This document shows positions 20,232 to 29,404 of a stretch of DNA of 64,000 nt, piece after piece. Made by a program: the position numbers and the translations under genes. The notes below the pieces were generated by a model that did no database searches, had not been told where the DNA came from, and saw only the letters and a program-made list of their open reading frames with translations. The stretch is taken from positions 4,098,001 through 4,162,000 of the forward strand of contig NZ_CP039451.1 in the NCBI RefSeq assembly GCF_004843725.1, given 5' to 3'. The stretch's first letter is position 1. The number at the start of each line of letters is the position of its first letter. The stretch is from Psychroserpens sp. NJDZ02. GTDB taxonomy: Bacteria > Bacteroidota > Bacteroidia > Flavobacteriales > Flavobacteriaceae.

Positions 20232-20843
20232 TTATTCTTTTGGCATACCCTCAATATAGTAAATAGTCTCGGTTAAATCTCCTTGTTCATTAAATTGAAT
20301 CCATTCGCCTTCCTTTTTGCCATTTTGATAATTACCTTCTTCTTTTAGTATTCCAGTTTTGTAATAAAAACCTTTATATCTACCATTACCTGCACTGCCA
20401 AAAGTTGTTTTATAAATCAAGTCTCCATTTACATTATACACCCTATATCTACCTATTACTAAACCATTTTTATAATTAATGGTTTGAACTAACTTATTGT
20501 TAAATTCGGTTTTCCAGAATCCATTTTTGTAACCATGACTAAAAAAACCTTGAGTTGTAATACCTGTTGATTCTCCTTTAAAAAATAAACCCATTTTTTT
20601 TCTAAAATCTCTAGAATCTAATTTAGTAGATTCATTTTCAATTCTTTCTATTATTTTATATTCTACATTATAAAGTTTTTTTTGCATTTTAATAAAACTA
20701 TAATGCTTCACCCCATCTGTAATTTGAGTTTTCAACTGAAATGAACTGATTCGGATAATTGGAGTTTTTGGTTCTTCTTTTGTTTTTTGTCCAAATGAAT
20801 AAATACAAAATATTAATAGAATTAAAGTAATTGGTGTTTTCAT
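20232..20843 (-). CDS. Exported MORN/YwqK-repeat protein
   Basis: Signal peptide MKTPITLILLIFCIYSFGQ; I use the ATG at 20843, because the upstream ATG at 20864 lies inside the tail of the preceding array gene. The C-terminal half holds about four MORN/YwqK-like units: NGFWKTEFNN, NGLVIGRYRVYNVNGDLIYKTTF, NGRYKGFYYKTGILKEEGNY and NGKKEGEWIQFNEQGDLTETIYY. Such repeats form beta-hairpin sheets; many T6SS- and toxin-linked proteins of Bacteroidota contain them. It starts 8 bp after array copy 15 with the same spacer as the array, so it is probably co-transcribed. Immunity-like role inferred. Confidence 0.7.
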   Translation of the reverse strand: MKTPITLILLIFCIYSFGQKTKEEPKTPIIRISSFQLKTQITDGVKHYSFIKMQKKLYNVEYKIIERIENESTKLDSRDFRKKMGLFFKGESTGITTQGFFSHGYKNGFWKTEFNNKLVQTINYKNGLVIGRYRVYNVNGDLIYKTTFGSAGNGRYKGFYYKTGILKEEGNYQNGKKEGEWIQFNEQGDLTETIYYIEGMPKE

Positions 20844-20851
20844 GTTTTTTA

Positions 20852-21694
20852 CTAATAATAGCATTCAAAATGAGCGGAGTATTCCTCATCTGTATTGTAC
20901 TGAGTAATAATTAATTTATCAGGATTATGATAATTGTAAATGGTTATCATGGAGTTTCCATATGTTATATCCTGAAACACCGATCTATCTAGTTTATCGT
21001 TTTTGTACGTGTAGAGAAATTTAAAATGAAAACTTATATCATCCTTATTGTCTTTAGCTCGACCAATAACTTCAATAGTTGTCATTCTATTGTTAACATA
21101 AGTAAAGCTTGTTTCTTGAACGATATAATAGGGGTCCGTTACATCAGTTGTTGTTATTTTTTTAATCCGTGAATTATCATCCCATTCATAATAATACTCA
21201 AGATTCCCCTTATCTATGACTGTAAGTTGTTGTTTTTTATCATATTTCAGATTAAAAGTTGAAAATATTGAATCTTTATCATTAGTGTAATCTATAGTCT
21301 TTATTTTATTAAATTTATTATAAGAAAGTATTATACTATATTCTTCACGTGTATCCTTAATCTTTATCTCTTTAGGTCTAATTGTATCAGAATACTTATA
21401 ACTTGAGCTTTCTATTTCATAGCACTCTTTGTTTATATTCTGTCCGCCATAAAGATGACCATTACCTTTAAAATCTACATTTATTAAACGACCAAAATCA
21501 TCATAATAAGAGACGTATTTCACCCTATCGTTCTGTGGCTTATCATTATCAACAGACTTAATTTTAGAAAAAGGAACTTTATCAACCCCTACAATTGTTT
21601 GGGTGATAAAGTCATACCTACCAAGCTCGCATAGTCTTTGACTACATGCAGTTAAAGAGCTTAAAACTATTAAAAAATTTAAAAGTGTTTTCAT
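20852..21694 (-). CDS. Array copy 15: secreted YD-repeat-like putative immunity protein (lipoprotein variant)
   Basis: Most divergent and last member of the fifteen-copy family. It keeps the family pattern YYDDFGRLINVDFKGNGH, the two cysteines around residues 22 and 91, YYYEWDDNSRIKKI and the terminal ECYY. It differs in the signal region: LSSLTACSQ looks like a lipobox (Cys17), whereas nearly all others end in a Sec type I site such as SVYSQ. It is separated from copy 14 by an unrelated lipoprotein gene. Its divergence suggests it is an older copy that has not been homogenised with the rest. Confidence 0.75.
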   Translation of the reverse strand: MKTLLNFLIVLSSLTACSQRLCELGRYDFITQTIVGVDKVPFSKIKSVDNDKPQNDRVKYVSYYDDFGRLINVDFKGNGHLYGGQNINKECYEIESSSYKYSDTIRPKEIKIKDTREEYSIILSYNKFNKIKTIDYTNDKDSIFSTFNLKYDKKQQLTVIDKGNLEYYYEWDDNSRIKKITTTDVTDPYYIVQETSFTYVNNRMTTIEVIGRAKDNKDDISFHFKFLYTYKNDKLDRSVFQDITYGNSMITIYNYHNPDKLIITQYNTDEEYSAHFECYY

Positions 21695-21784
21695 GTATTT
21701 TATTGACTATTTTACAAGGATAAATCCTTAAAAATTCTATTACGGCTGTTTCTAAATCGAAAGTATAAAGCAGACTATCGCTCT

Positions 21785-22507
21785 TTAAATGTGTCGACCT
21801 GTATCTATAATTTTAGAACTTATAATCGTTCCCGTTTCTGCTTCAAGTATCAAATGTATTGCTTTATCCTTATTATTAAATTCTTCAGGCTTAAATACAA
21901 TTACCCAAACACATTCCTCATCTTTATCGTTTCTAAAAACATCAATTATTTCCTCTTTTTCTATCTCTTTTTCTTTTAAAAATGATGTAACATCTTCCCA
22001 ACTAAATGTATAACACTTGTCATAATCTTCATAGTTTGCTATAGTACCATCCTCATTAAAATAATACCTAATACCAATAGAAAAATTAGATTTGTAAGAC
22101 CTTCCTACTGACTTAAGATATCCTGAACTGTTATAAATATACCTTGTTTTAAAAAGACTCCTCTCACTTGTTATTAACTTGCGATATCCACTTATGTTAC
22201 CTCCTGATATCTCGATAAATGTACCATCTTTAAATTTTTGTCCATAGTAGTAATTTATCGTTCTAGTATATAGACCTTCTTTATAGTCACTTGATTTACT
22301 CTGGGAACCAATCTTTTCTAATCTTACAATATCTAATTTTCCATTTTCGATAAAAAAGGTGTCCTTTTTTTTAATTTGATATCCTTGCTTTTTTATTTCT
22401 TGATCGCTTAAAGGTGTAGATTTTTTTTTAATTATAATATCTTTTTTAGTTTGTTCTCCACAGCTTACTGCAAAAAACATCAATAGACTAGTGATTAGCG
22501 TTTTCAT
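21785..22507 (-). CDS. Lipoprotein inserted in the immunity array
   Basis: The start at 22507 (MKTLITSLLMFFAVSCGEQ) gives a lipobox with Cys16; the longer frame from 22552 runs back into the tail of copy 14. It is not a member of the YD-repeat family. Residues around YIYNSSGYLKSVGRSYKSNF and FSWEDVTSFLKEKEIEKEE resemble the protein at 19362-20048. Both end with a domain containing LILEAETGTIIS or IELDGITGEELL, an ETG/ITG element seen in PepSY-like folds, though that assignment is weak. It lies 10 bp downstream of copy 14, in the same train. Probably a second type of immunity or accessory lipoprotein. Confidence 0.65.
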   Translation of the reverse strand: MKTLITSLLMFFAVSCGEQTKKDIIIKKKSTPLSDQEIKKQGYQIKKKDTFFIENGKLDIVRLEKIGSQSKSSDYKEGLYTRTINYYYGQKFKDGTFIEISGGNISGYRKLITSERSLFKTRYIYNSSGYLKSVGRSYKSNFSIGIRYYFNEDGTIANYEDYDKCYTFSWEDVTSFLKEKEIEKEEIIDVFRNDKDEECVWVIVFKPEEFNNKDKAIHLILEAETGTIISSKIIDTGRHI

Positions 22508-22517
22508 ATATTGTTTA

Positions 22518-23351
22518 TTAATAATAGCATTCATAATGACTCTCATAAACACCTTTACTATCGTAATCAGTGATAATTAATTTATCTTCGTTATCATAAT
22601 TGTAAATAGTCATATCGGACCTTCCATAGGTAATATTGCTGTACATAATCTTATCTAATTTATCGTTTTTATAAGTGTAGGAATACTTACTACATAAAAT
22701 TATATCATCTTTATTATCTTTAGACCGAGCAGTAAATTTAATAGTTGCCATTCTATTGTTAACATAATCAAAACTGTATTCGTAAATTGTATAAAAGAGA
22801 TCAGGTATTGTTATTTTTTTTATACGAGAACTATTATCCCACTCGTAATAATATTTAATAGCCCCCTTATTCACCACCGTCAATTGGTTTTTCTCATTAT
22901 ATTCTAGATTAAAGGTTGAACCTATTACCCCCTTACCATCAGTATACTCTAACTTTTTTATTTTATTAAATTTATTATAATAAAGCATGTAACTATACTC
23001 CTCACTTGTATTTTTAACCTTTATCTCTTTAGGAATAATAGTATCGGAATACCTATAACTAACATTTTCTACTTCATAACAACCGGTTTTTATATTTTCT
23101 CGACCATACACATGACCATTACCTTTAAAATCTACATTTATTAAACGACCAAAATCATCATAGTAATACACATATCTAACCCTTTCCTTAAAAGGTTTAT
23201 TATTATTAACACGCTTTATTTTAGAAAAAGATACCTTATCAACCCCTATAATTGTGTGAGTAAAAAAATCATATTTTCCAAATTCACATAGTCTTTGACT
23301 ATGTATACTTAAAGAACTTATAACTATTAAAAATTTAAAAAGTGTTTTCAT
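22518..23351 (-). CDS. Array copy 14: secreted YD-repeat-like putative immunity protein
   Basis: 277 aa with signal peptide MKTLFKFLIVISSLSIHSQ. Contains YYDDFGRLINVDFKGNGH, Cys22, Cys91, YYYEWDNSSRIKKITI and the end SHYECYY. The C-terminal half (from about residue 140) is nearly identical to that of copy 2 (33625-34458), with about five differences, while the N-terminal half differs. It has an extra cysteine in DIILCSKY that copy 2 lacks (Arg there). The stop is followed by a 10-bp spacer and the unrelated lipoprotein. Confidence 0.8.
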   Translation of the reverse strand: MKTLFKFLIVISSLSIHSQRLCEFGKYDFFTHTIIGVDKVSFSKIKRVNNNKPFKERVRYVYYYDDFGRLINVDFKGNGHVYGRENIKTGCYEVENVSYRYSDTIIPKEIKVKNTSEEYSYMLYYNKFNKIKKLEYTDGKGVIGSTFNLEYNEKNQLTVVNKGAIKYYYEWDNSSRIKKITIPDLFYTIYEYSFDYVNNRMATIKFTARSKDNKDDIILCSKYSYTYKNDKLDKIMYSNITYGRSDMTIYNYDNEDKLIITDYDSKGVYESHYECYY

Positions 23352-23360
23352 GTATTTTTA

Positions 23361-24194
23361 CTAATAATAGCATTCATAGTGCCCCCAATAAACACCTTCA
23401 CCCGAGTATTTAGTTATAATTAATTTGTCTTCATGGTCATAATTGTATAGACGCATATCGGAACCACCATACAAAATATTCTTAAACACAATTTTATCTA
23501 ATTTATCATTTTTATACGTGTAGAAATACTTACCATGCATAACTATATAATCTTTATCTTCTTTATTGCGCCTAGTATATGTAATAGTTTCAATTCTATC
23601 ATTAACATAAGTAAAATCATATTCTTTTACTGTATAAAAGGGATCGGGTATTGATATTTTTTTTATGTGTGAATTAGCATCCCACTCATAATAATTTTTA
23701 AGATTGCCCTTATCTATTAATGTCAGTTGTTTTTTACTATTATACTCCAAATTAAAACTTGAAAGTTCCCTTCCCTTGTTATCACTATACTTTATATATT
23801 TTATTTTATTAAATTTATTATAAGAAAGCAAAATACTATATTCCTTACGTGTGTCTTTGACCTTTATCTCTTTAGGAACAATAGTATCAGAATACTCATA
23901 ACTAGAACTTTCTATTTCATAACAACCTGTTTCTACATCTTCACCTGTAAAAATATAACCATTACCTTTAAAATCTACATTTATTAAACGACCAAAATCA
24001 TCATAGTAATACACATATCTAACCCTTTCCTTAAAAGGTTTATTATTATTAACACGCTTTATTTTAGAAAAAGATACCTTATCAACCCCTATAATTGTGT
24101 GGGTAATAAAATCATACTCACCAAGTTCACATAGTCTTTGACTATACACACTTAAAGAACTTAAGACTATTAAAAATTTTAAAAGTGATTTCAT
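23361..24194 (-). CDS. Array copy 13: secreted YD-repeat-like putative immunity protein
   Basis: I start at 24194 (MKSLLKFLIVLSSLSVYSQ, 277 aa); the frame is open to an ATG at 24215, but those seven extra residues (MLLLVKN) are encoded by the 3' end of copy 12 and have no counterpart in siblings. The N-terminal half (GNGYIFTGEDVETGCYEI through YSILLSYNKFNK) is identical to copy 5; after the YNKFNK motif the two diverge. Cys22, Cys91 and the ECYY tail are present. Confidence 0.8.
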   Translation of the reverse strand: MKSLLKFLIVLSSLSVYSQRLCELGEYDFITHTIIGVDKVSFSKIKRVNNNKPFKERVRYVYYYDDFGRLINVDFKGNGYIFTGEDVETGCYEIESSSYEYSDTIVPKEIKVKDTRKEYSILLSYNKFNKIKYIKYSDNKGRELSSFNLEYNSKKQLTLIDKGNLKNYYEWDANSHIKKISIPDPFYTVKEYDFTYVNDRIETITYTRRNKEDKDYIVMHGKYFYTYKNDKLDKIVFKNILYGGSDMRLYNYDHEDKLIITKYSGEGVYWGHYECYY

Positions 24195-24202
24195 GTTTTT
24201 TA

Positions 24203-25033
24203 CTAATAATAGCATTCATAATGATTCCTATAAACACCTTTACTATTGTAATTAGTGATAATTAATTTGTCTTCATTATCATAATTATATACACGCATAT
24301 CTGACCATCCAAAAGTAATATTCTTAAACACAATTTTATCTATTTCACCATTTTTGTAAGTGTATAGAAACTTACCTTCAAGACTTATATGATCTTTATT
24401 TTTTTTAGACCGACCAGTGTATACAACATTTTCGATTCTATCGTTAACATAAGTAAAGCTATATTCGTTAATTGTATAAAAGGGATCTGGCATTGTTATT
24501 TTTTTTATACGTGATTGATCATCCCAGTCATAATAATTATTATACCCTTTATCTATTAATGTCAATTGATTTTTATTATCATATTCAAAATTAAAACTTG
24601 AAAATTTTTCTCCCTTATCATCAGTATACTCCATAGTTTTTATTTTATTAATTTTATTATAAGAAATCATAATACTATATTCCTTGCGAGTATCTTTAAC
24701 CTTTATCTCTTTAGGAGCAATAGTATCCGAATACTTATAACTAGCATTTTCTATTTCATAACAACCTGTTTCTACATCTTCTCCTCCATAAAGATGACCA
24801 TTAGACTTAAAATCTACATTTATTAAGCGACCAAAATCATCATAGTAATACACATATCTAACCCTTTCCTCAACAGCCCTATCATTATCAACAAGCCTAA
24901 TTTTAGAAAAAGACACTCTATCAATCCCGATAATTGTGTGGGTAATAAAATCATAATTGCCAAGTTCGCACAGTCTTTGACTATACACACTTAAAGAACT
25001 TAGAACTATTAGAAATTTAAAAAGTACTTTCAT
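24203..25033 (-). CDS. Array copy 12: secreted YD-repeat-like putative immunity protein
   Basis: 276 aa, signal peptide MKVLFKFLIVLSSLSVYSQ. Nearly identical over its full length to copy 4 (31933-32763), with about 14 differences by eye, several of them in the signal peptide. Shared special features include SNGHLYGGED, YNKINKIKTMEYTDDKG and YYDWDDQSRIKKITMPD (Asp for the usual Glu in YEWD). This is one of the three genes in the block that occurs twice in the array. Confidence 0.8.
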   Translation of the reverse strand: MKVLFKFLIVLSSLSVYSQRLCELGNYDFITHTIIGIDRVSFSKIRLVDNDRAVEERVRYVYYYDDFGRLINVDFKSNGHLYGGEDVETGCYEIENASYKYSDTIAPKEIKVKDTRKEYSIMISYNKINKIKTMEYTDDKGEKFSSFNFEYDNKNQLTLIDKGYNNYYDWDDQSRIKKITMPDPFYTINEYSFTYVNDRIENVVYTGRSKKNKDHISLEGKFLYTYKNGEIDKIVFKNITFGWSDMRVYNYDNEDKLIITNYNSKGVYRNHYECYY

Positions 25034-25042
25034 CTGTTTTCC

Positions 25043-25891
25043 TTAATAATAGCATTCATAATGATATTCGTAAATACCTTGCTCATCGTAATAAGTAATA
25101 ATTACTTTGTCATCGTTGTCATAATTGTATAAACGATAACTAGAACCTCCAAATTTAATATTTGTATACTCAACTTTATCTAATTTATCATTTTTATAAC
25201 TAAACACATAAATACCCTCAAAAGCTATTTCCTCTTTATTGTCTTTAAGCCGTCCAATACTGGTAATAGTAGCTAATCTATTGTCAACATAAGTGAAGTT
25301 ATATTCATTAACTAGATAAAAAGTATCTGCACTTCCTATCGACATTTTTTTTATCCGTGATTTATTATCCCACTCATAATAATAACCAAAATCTTTATCT
25401 ATTGATTTAAGCTGATTTTTCTTATCATATTCAAAATTATAAGTTAAAAATATTTCCCCTTTATCATCAGTATAATCAATAGATTTTGTTTTATTCAATT
25501 TATTATACGTAAGCTGTAAACTATAATCTTCTTGAATACCATTAGTTACTTTAATCTCTTTCATTTTAATCTCCTTAGGAACAACAGAATCTGAATACGT
25601 ATAAACAACCTCATCAAAATGACGACATCCTTCACCAAACCTTTCATAACCGTAAACAAAACCTTTATTGTCTATAGCAATTACTCGCCCAAAATCGTCA
25701 TAGTGAATAACAGATCGAATACGTTTATTAAGTGGCTCTGTGCTAATCACATATTTAATCTTAGAATAAGGAGATTTTTCAACACCTTCTATTGTATTGG
25801 TAATAAAGTTATACGTACCAATATCGCATACTATCTGACCATGTATACTTAGAGAGCTTAAGACTATAAAAAAAATAAAAAGCGTTTTCAT
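25043..25891 (-). CDS. Array copy 11: secreted YD-repeat-like putative immunity protein, subfamily B
   Basis: 282 aa, signal peptide MKTLFIFFIVLSSLSIHGQ. Belongs to a subfamily (copies 3, 7, 10, 11) with VCDIGTYNF or LCGFGTYDF at the mature N-terminus, an insert after PKEIKMKE, and KSIDKDFGYYYEWDNKSRIKKM. Both conserved cysteines are kept (IVC and GEGC). It has the only KVTNGIQEDYSLQ insert in the family, which explains the extra length. It is the first gene of the second B-c-d block. Confidence 0.8.
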   Translation of the reverse strand: MKTLFIFFIVLSSLSIHGQIVCDIGTYNFITNTIEGVEKSPYSKIKYVISTEPLNKRIRSVIHYDDFGRVIAIDNKGFVYGYERFGEGCRHFDEVVYTYSDSVVPKEIKMKEIKVTNGIQEDYSLQLTYNKLNKTKSIDYTDDKGEIFLTYNFEYDKKNQLKSIDKDFGYYYEWDNKSRIKKMSIGSADTFYLVNEYNFTYVDNRLATITSIGRLKDNKEEIAFEGIYVFSYKNDKLDKVEYTNIKFGGSSYRLYNYDNDDKVIITYYDEQGIYEYHYECYY

Positions 25892-25900
25892 GTGTTTTCC

Positions 25901-26743
25901 TTAATAATAGTACTCTAAATGATGTTTATAAACACCTTCACTATCGTAATAAGTAATAATTACTTTGTCATCGTTATCATAATTGTAATCACGATAACTA
26001 GAACCTTCTGACTTAATATTAGTATACTCAACTTTATCTAACCTATCATTTTTATATGTATAAATATAGATAGAATAAGTCCTTATTTCATCTATACTAT
26101 GTTTAAAACGACTAATATGAATTACAGATGCTAATCTATTATCAACATAGGTGAATTTATACTCTCGAACAATATAAAAAGGATCTGGTATCGTTATTTT
26201 TTTTATCCGTGATTTATTATCCCATTCATAATAATAACCATAATCTTTATCTATTGATGTCAGTTGGTTTTTCTTATCATATTCAAAATTAATACTTGAA
26301 AACAATTCTCCTTTACTATCAATATAATCAATAGATTTTGTTTTATTCAATGTATTATAATGAAACCTTAAACTATATTCCATTTGACTGTCTTGGTATT
26401 GATTATTCTCTTTAATCTTGACCTCCTTAGGTATAATAGAGTCTGAATATGTATAAATAGCTTTATCTAATTCTTTACAGCCCTCAATCAGATTTTCAAT
26501 ACTATAACCATTACCTTTAGAGTCTATAGTAATCACTCTCCCAAAACGATCATAATTAATAACATATCGAACACGATTCTTAATTGGTTTTGTGTTGTCC
26601 ACGTATTTAACCTTAGAGTAAGGAAATTTATCAATCCCCTTTATTGTGTTGGAAATAAAATCATATGTACCAAAACCGCATAATTCCTGACTATTAACAC
26701 TTAAAGAGCTTAGAACTATTAAAAATTTAAAAAGTATTTTCAT
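25901..26743 (-). CDS. Array copy 10: secreted YD-repeat-like putative immunity protein, subfamily B
   Basis: 280 aa, signal peptide MKILFKFLIVLSSLSVNSQ. The N-terminal half (ELCGFGTYDFISNTIKGIDK to PKEVKIKE) is almost the same as copy 3; the C-terminal half differs (PDPFYIVREYKFTY against PRPFASNDEYNFTY). It is the only full-length member whose tail is LEYYY instead of ECYY, so the third cysteine is missing while Cys22 and the cysteine near residue 91 remain. Confidence 0.8.
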   Translation of the reverse strand: MKILFKFLIVLSSLSVNSQELCGFGTYDFISNTIKGIDKFPYSKVKYVDNTKPIKNRVRYVINYDRFGRVITIDSKGNGYSIENLIEGCKELDKAIYTYSDSIIPKEVKIKENNQYQDSQMEYSLRFHYNTLNKTKSIDYIDSKGELFSSINFEYDKKNQLTSIDKDYGYYYEWDNKSRIKKITIPDPFYIVREYKFTYVDNRLASVIHISRFKHSIDEIRTYSIYIYTYKNDRLDKVEYTNIKSEGSSYRDYNYDNDDKVIITYYDSEGVYKHHLEYYY

Positions 26744-27202
26744 CTGTTTTCCTTAATAATAGCATTCATAATGACTCTCATAAAGACCTTTACTCGAGTA
26801 TCTGGTAATAATTAATTTATCTTCATTTTCATAATTGTATAAACGCGTATTGGACCATCCAAATGCAGTATTATTAAACACAATTTTATCTAATTTATCA
26901 TTTTTGTAAGTGTAAGAGTACTTCCCATGATAAGGTATATCATCTTTATCATCTTTATACCGTCCAATATATTCAATAGTTGCTATTCTATTGTTAACAT
27001 AAGTAAAGCTGTATTCGTTAATTAGATAAAAGAGATCAGGCATTGTAATTTTTTTTAGACGTGAATTAGCATCCCACTCGTAATAATATTTAATATATCC
27101 CTTATCTATCATTCTCAATTGATTTTTCTCATTATATTCGAGATTAAAGGTTGAACGTATTACCCCTTTATCATCAGTATACTCTATTTTTGAAATTTTA
27201 TT

Positions 27203-27210
27203 AAATTTAT
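27203..27210. repeat. Left target-site duplication of the IS
   Basis: AAATTTAT, identical to 28170-28177. The eight bases correspond to the NKF codons of the interrupted gene. Confidence 0.8.
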
Positions 27211-28169
27211 AGAGGTAGGTATGTAAATTCATACCTTAGAAGTCAACTAATACAGTGTTATTATGAATATATTTAAAGGACAAAACCTTCTAGAGTTTGC
27301 CGATCGGTTTAAAACAGACCTAGATTGTAAGAAATACTTAGCAGATATTAAATGGACAGATGGTTTTATATGTACTAAATGTAACCATAAAAAAGCTCAG
27401 ATAAGAAAGGATTTTTCTCGCACTTGTAATATTTGTTCGCATCAAGAATCAGCAACTTCAAACACACTATTTCACAAAGTAAAATTTGGTATTAGAAAGG
27501 CGTTTTTTATTGTTTTTGAAATGAGCACCAGTACCAAAAGTCTTTCGGCAAGCTATGTTGCCGTTCGCTTTAGTGTCACTGAAAAGACCGCTCGTTTATT
27601 TATGCTTAAAATCAGAGAAGCTATGCAAAGTAGTGGAAATAGTCCCATGACTGGTATTGTGCACGTTGATGAATTTGTGCTTGGCGGACAAGAAAAAGAT
27701 AAAGTTGGTAGAAGTTATAATGCGAAGAAAAAAAAGGCTATCACAGCTATTGAGTTAACTGATGATGGGAAAGTAAAAAGAATGTACGCCATGAAAATTG
27801 AAGATTTTTCAGCACGTTCGCTTCAATATATTTTTGTAAATCATATTAGCCGAGAAGCTAAAGTGATAACCGATAAATGGAGAGGTTACAGACCTATTGC
27901 AAAAGCTTATAATATTACACAAATTGAAAGTAATGGAGGAATGAATTTTAAAGCGCTTCACACCATGATACATCAAATAAAATCATGGATAAGAACAACA
28001 TATTCTTGGGTAAGTCATTCTAATATTAATAGATACTTTAATGAATTTTGTTTTAGAATTAATCGCTCTCAAAGCAAAGCTACAATATTCAATAACTTAA
28101 TAACCAAAATGGTCGAAAAAGAAAAAGTTAGTCATAAACAAATTATATGTAACTAACTACTGACCTCTA
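27211..28169 (+). mobile_element. IS1595-family insertion sequence, 959 bp
   Basis: Bounded by 8-bp direct repeats AAATTTAT. The ends are imperfect inverted repeats: AGAGGTAGGTATG on the left and, reversed, TAGAGGTCAGTAG on the right, offset by one base. It encodes one full-length transposase on the plus strand, opposite to the host gene. Eight-base duplications and a single transposase ORF with a zinc-ribbon N-terminus are the norm for IS1595 elements. The transposase frame is intact, so it may be active. Confidence 0.88.
27263..28156 (+). CDS. IS1595-family transposase
   Basis: 297 aa. The N-terminal zinc ribbon is CTKCNHKKAQIR followed by CNICSHQ (two CxxC pairs). ATSNTLFHKVKFGIRKAFFIVFEM is the family's helical linker. 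The ISXO2-like catalytic domain has VHVDEFVLGGQEKDKVGRSYNAKKKKAITAIE (first Asp), VITDKWRGYRPI (second Asp) and a late WVSHSNINRYFNEFCFRIN with the candidate Glu. Full length, no frameshift. It is the only protein-coding gene of the IS. Confidence 0.93.
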   Translation: MNIFKGQNLLEFADRFKTDLDCKKYLADIKWTDGFICTKCNHKKAQIRKDFSRTCNICSHQESATSNTLFHKVKFGIRKAFFIVFEMSTSTKSLSASYVAVRFSVTEKTARLFMLKIREAMQSSGNSPMTGIVHVDEFVLGGQEKDKVGRSYNAKKKKAITAIELTDDGKVKRMYAMKIEDFSARSLQYIFVNHISREAKVITDKWRGYRPIAKAYNITQIESNGGMNFKALHTMIHQIKSWIRTTYSWVSHSNINRYFNEFCFRINRSQSKATIFNNLITKMVEKEKVSHKQIICN

Positions 28170-28177
28170 AAATTTAT
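28170..28177. repeat. Right target-site duplication of the IS
   Basis: AAATTTAT, the second copy of the 8-bp duplication flanking the insertion sequence. Confidence 0.8.
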
Positions 28178-28562
28178 TATAATATACTATGAAACTATAT
28201 TCCTCACGCGTATTTTTAACCTTTATCTCTTTAGGAATAATAGTATCGGAATACCTGTAAGTAACATTTTCTACTTCATAACAATCGTTTTCTATATTTT
28301 CTCGACCATAAATATGACCATTCCCCTTATAATCTGCATCTATTAAGCGACCAAAATCATCGTAATAATAGATATATCTTACCTTTTGCTTAAGAGGTTT
28401 ATTGTTATTAACATGCTTTATTTTAGAAAAAGAGACCTTTTCAATCCCGATAATTGTGTGGGTAATAAAATCATACTCACCAAGTTCGCATAATCTTTGA
28501 CTATAAACACTTAAAGAACTTATAACTATTAAAAATTTAAAAAGACCTTTCATGTATTTTCC

Positions 28563-29396
28563 TTAATAATAGCATTCATAATGACTCTCATAAACACCTT
28601 TACTATCGTATTCAGTTATAATTAATTTATCCTCGTTATCATAATTGTATACACGCATATTGGACCATCCAAATGCAGTATTATTAAACACAATTTTATC
28701 TAATTTATCATTTTTGTAAGTGTAAGAATACTTCCCATGATAAGGTATATCATCTTTACTATCCTTATACCGAACAATATATTCAATAGTTGCCATTCTA
28801 TTGTTAATATAAGTAAAGTTATATTCTGTAATTAGATAAAAGCGATCAGGGATTGTGATTTTTTTTATACGAGAATTATCATCCCACTCGTAATAATATT
28901 TAAGATATCCCTTATCTACCATTGTTAATTGATTTTCCTCATTATATTCTAGATTAAAGGTCGAACGTATTTCTCCCTTAGCATCAGTATACTCTATCTT
29001 TGTAATTTTATTATATTTATTATAATAGAGCATGTAATTATATTTTTCACGTGTATTTTCAACCTTTATCTCTTTAGGAATAATAGTATCGGAATATTGA
29101 TAAGTAACATTTTCCACTTCATAACAACCAGTTTCTATATTTTCTCCACCATAAAAATGACCATTACCCTTATAATCAGCATTTATTAAGCGACCAAAAT
29201 CATCATAGTAATTGATATATCTTACCCTTTCGTTAAGAGGCTCATTGTTATTAACATACTCAATTTTAGAAAAAGAGCCTTTATCAATCCCTATAATTGT
29301 ATGAGTAATAAAATCATACTCTCCAAGTTCGCATAGTCTTTGACTATACATTTTTATAGAGCTTAGAACTATTAAAAATTTAAAAAATGTTTTCAT
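28563..29396 (-). CDS. Array copy 8: secreted YD-repeat-like putative immunity protein
   Basis: I use the ATG at 29396 (MKTFFKFLIVLSSIKMYSQ, 277 aa). The frame extends to 29417, but the extra MLLLVKK is read from the tail of copy 7. The mature protein is essentially a duplicate of copy 1 (34468-35301): I count two differences (INNR against IKNR, YDNED against YDDED), with most other changes in the signal peptide. Six genes lie between the two, so this is either a recent duplication or gene conversion. Confidence 0.8.
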   Translation of the reverse strand: MKTFFKFLIVLSSIKMYSQRLCELGEYDFITHTIIGIDKGSFSKIEYVNNNEPLNERVRYINYYDDFGRLINADYKGNGHFYGGENIETGCYEVENVTYQYSDTIIPKEIKVENTREKYNYMLYYNKYNKITKIEYTDAKGEIRSTFNLEYNEENQLTMVDKGYLKYYYEWDDNSRIKKITIPDRFYLITEYNFTYINNRMATIEYIVRYKDSKDDIPYHGKYSYTYKNDKLDKIVFNNTAFGWSNMRVYNYDNEDKLIITEYDSKGVYESHYECYY

Positions 29397-29404
29397 TTTT
29401 TTCA

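Larger units (their letters stand above)
26753..28553 (-). pseudogene. Array copy 9: YD-repeat-like putative immunity gene split by an IS element
   Basis: The gene is interrupted by the IS at 27211-28169. The 5' part (28178-28553) encodes signal peptide MKGLFKFLIVISSLSVYSQ through YSFIVYYNKF and then hits a TAG made by the IS end. The 3' part (26753-27210) resumes NKISKIEYTDDKG and ends SHYECYY. Removing the IS and one 8-bp repeat gives 834 bp, 277 aa, the same size as intact copies and in frame. The N-terminal fragment could still yield a secreted peptide of about 128 aa. Insertion looks recent, because neither part carries other stops or shifts. Confidence 0.85.

Noticed and set aside
22508..22552. 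Longer start of the lipoprotein at 21785
   Set aside because: The extra 15 residues overlap the end of array copy 14 and would bury the lipobox.
24195..24215. Upstream ATG starts giving MLLLVKN-type extensions (also 29397-29417 and 20844-20864)
   Set aside because: These codons are the out-of-frame 3' end of the preceding array gene; siblings start at the later ATG with the signal peptide.
27211..28169. IS as carrier of the immunity array (composite transposon)
   Set aside because: Only one IS copy is present and it interrupts an array gene; it arrived after the array formed.
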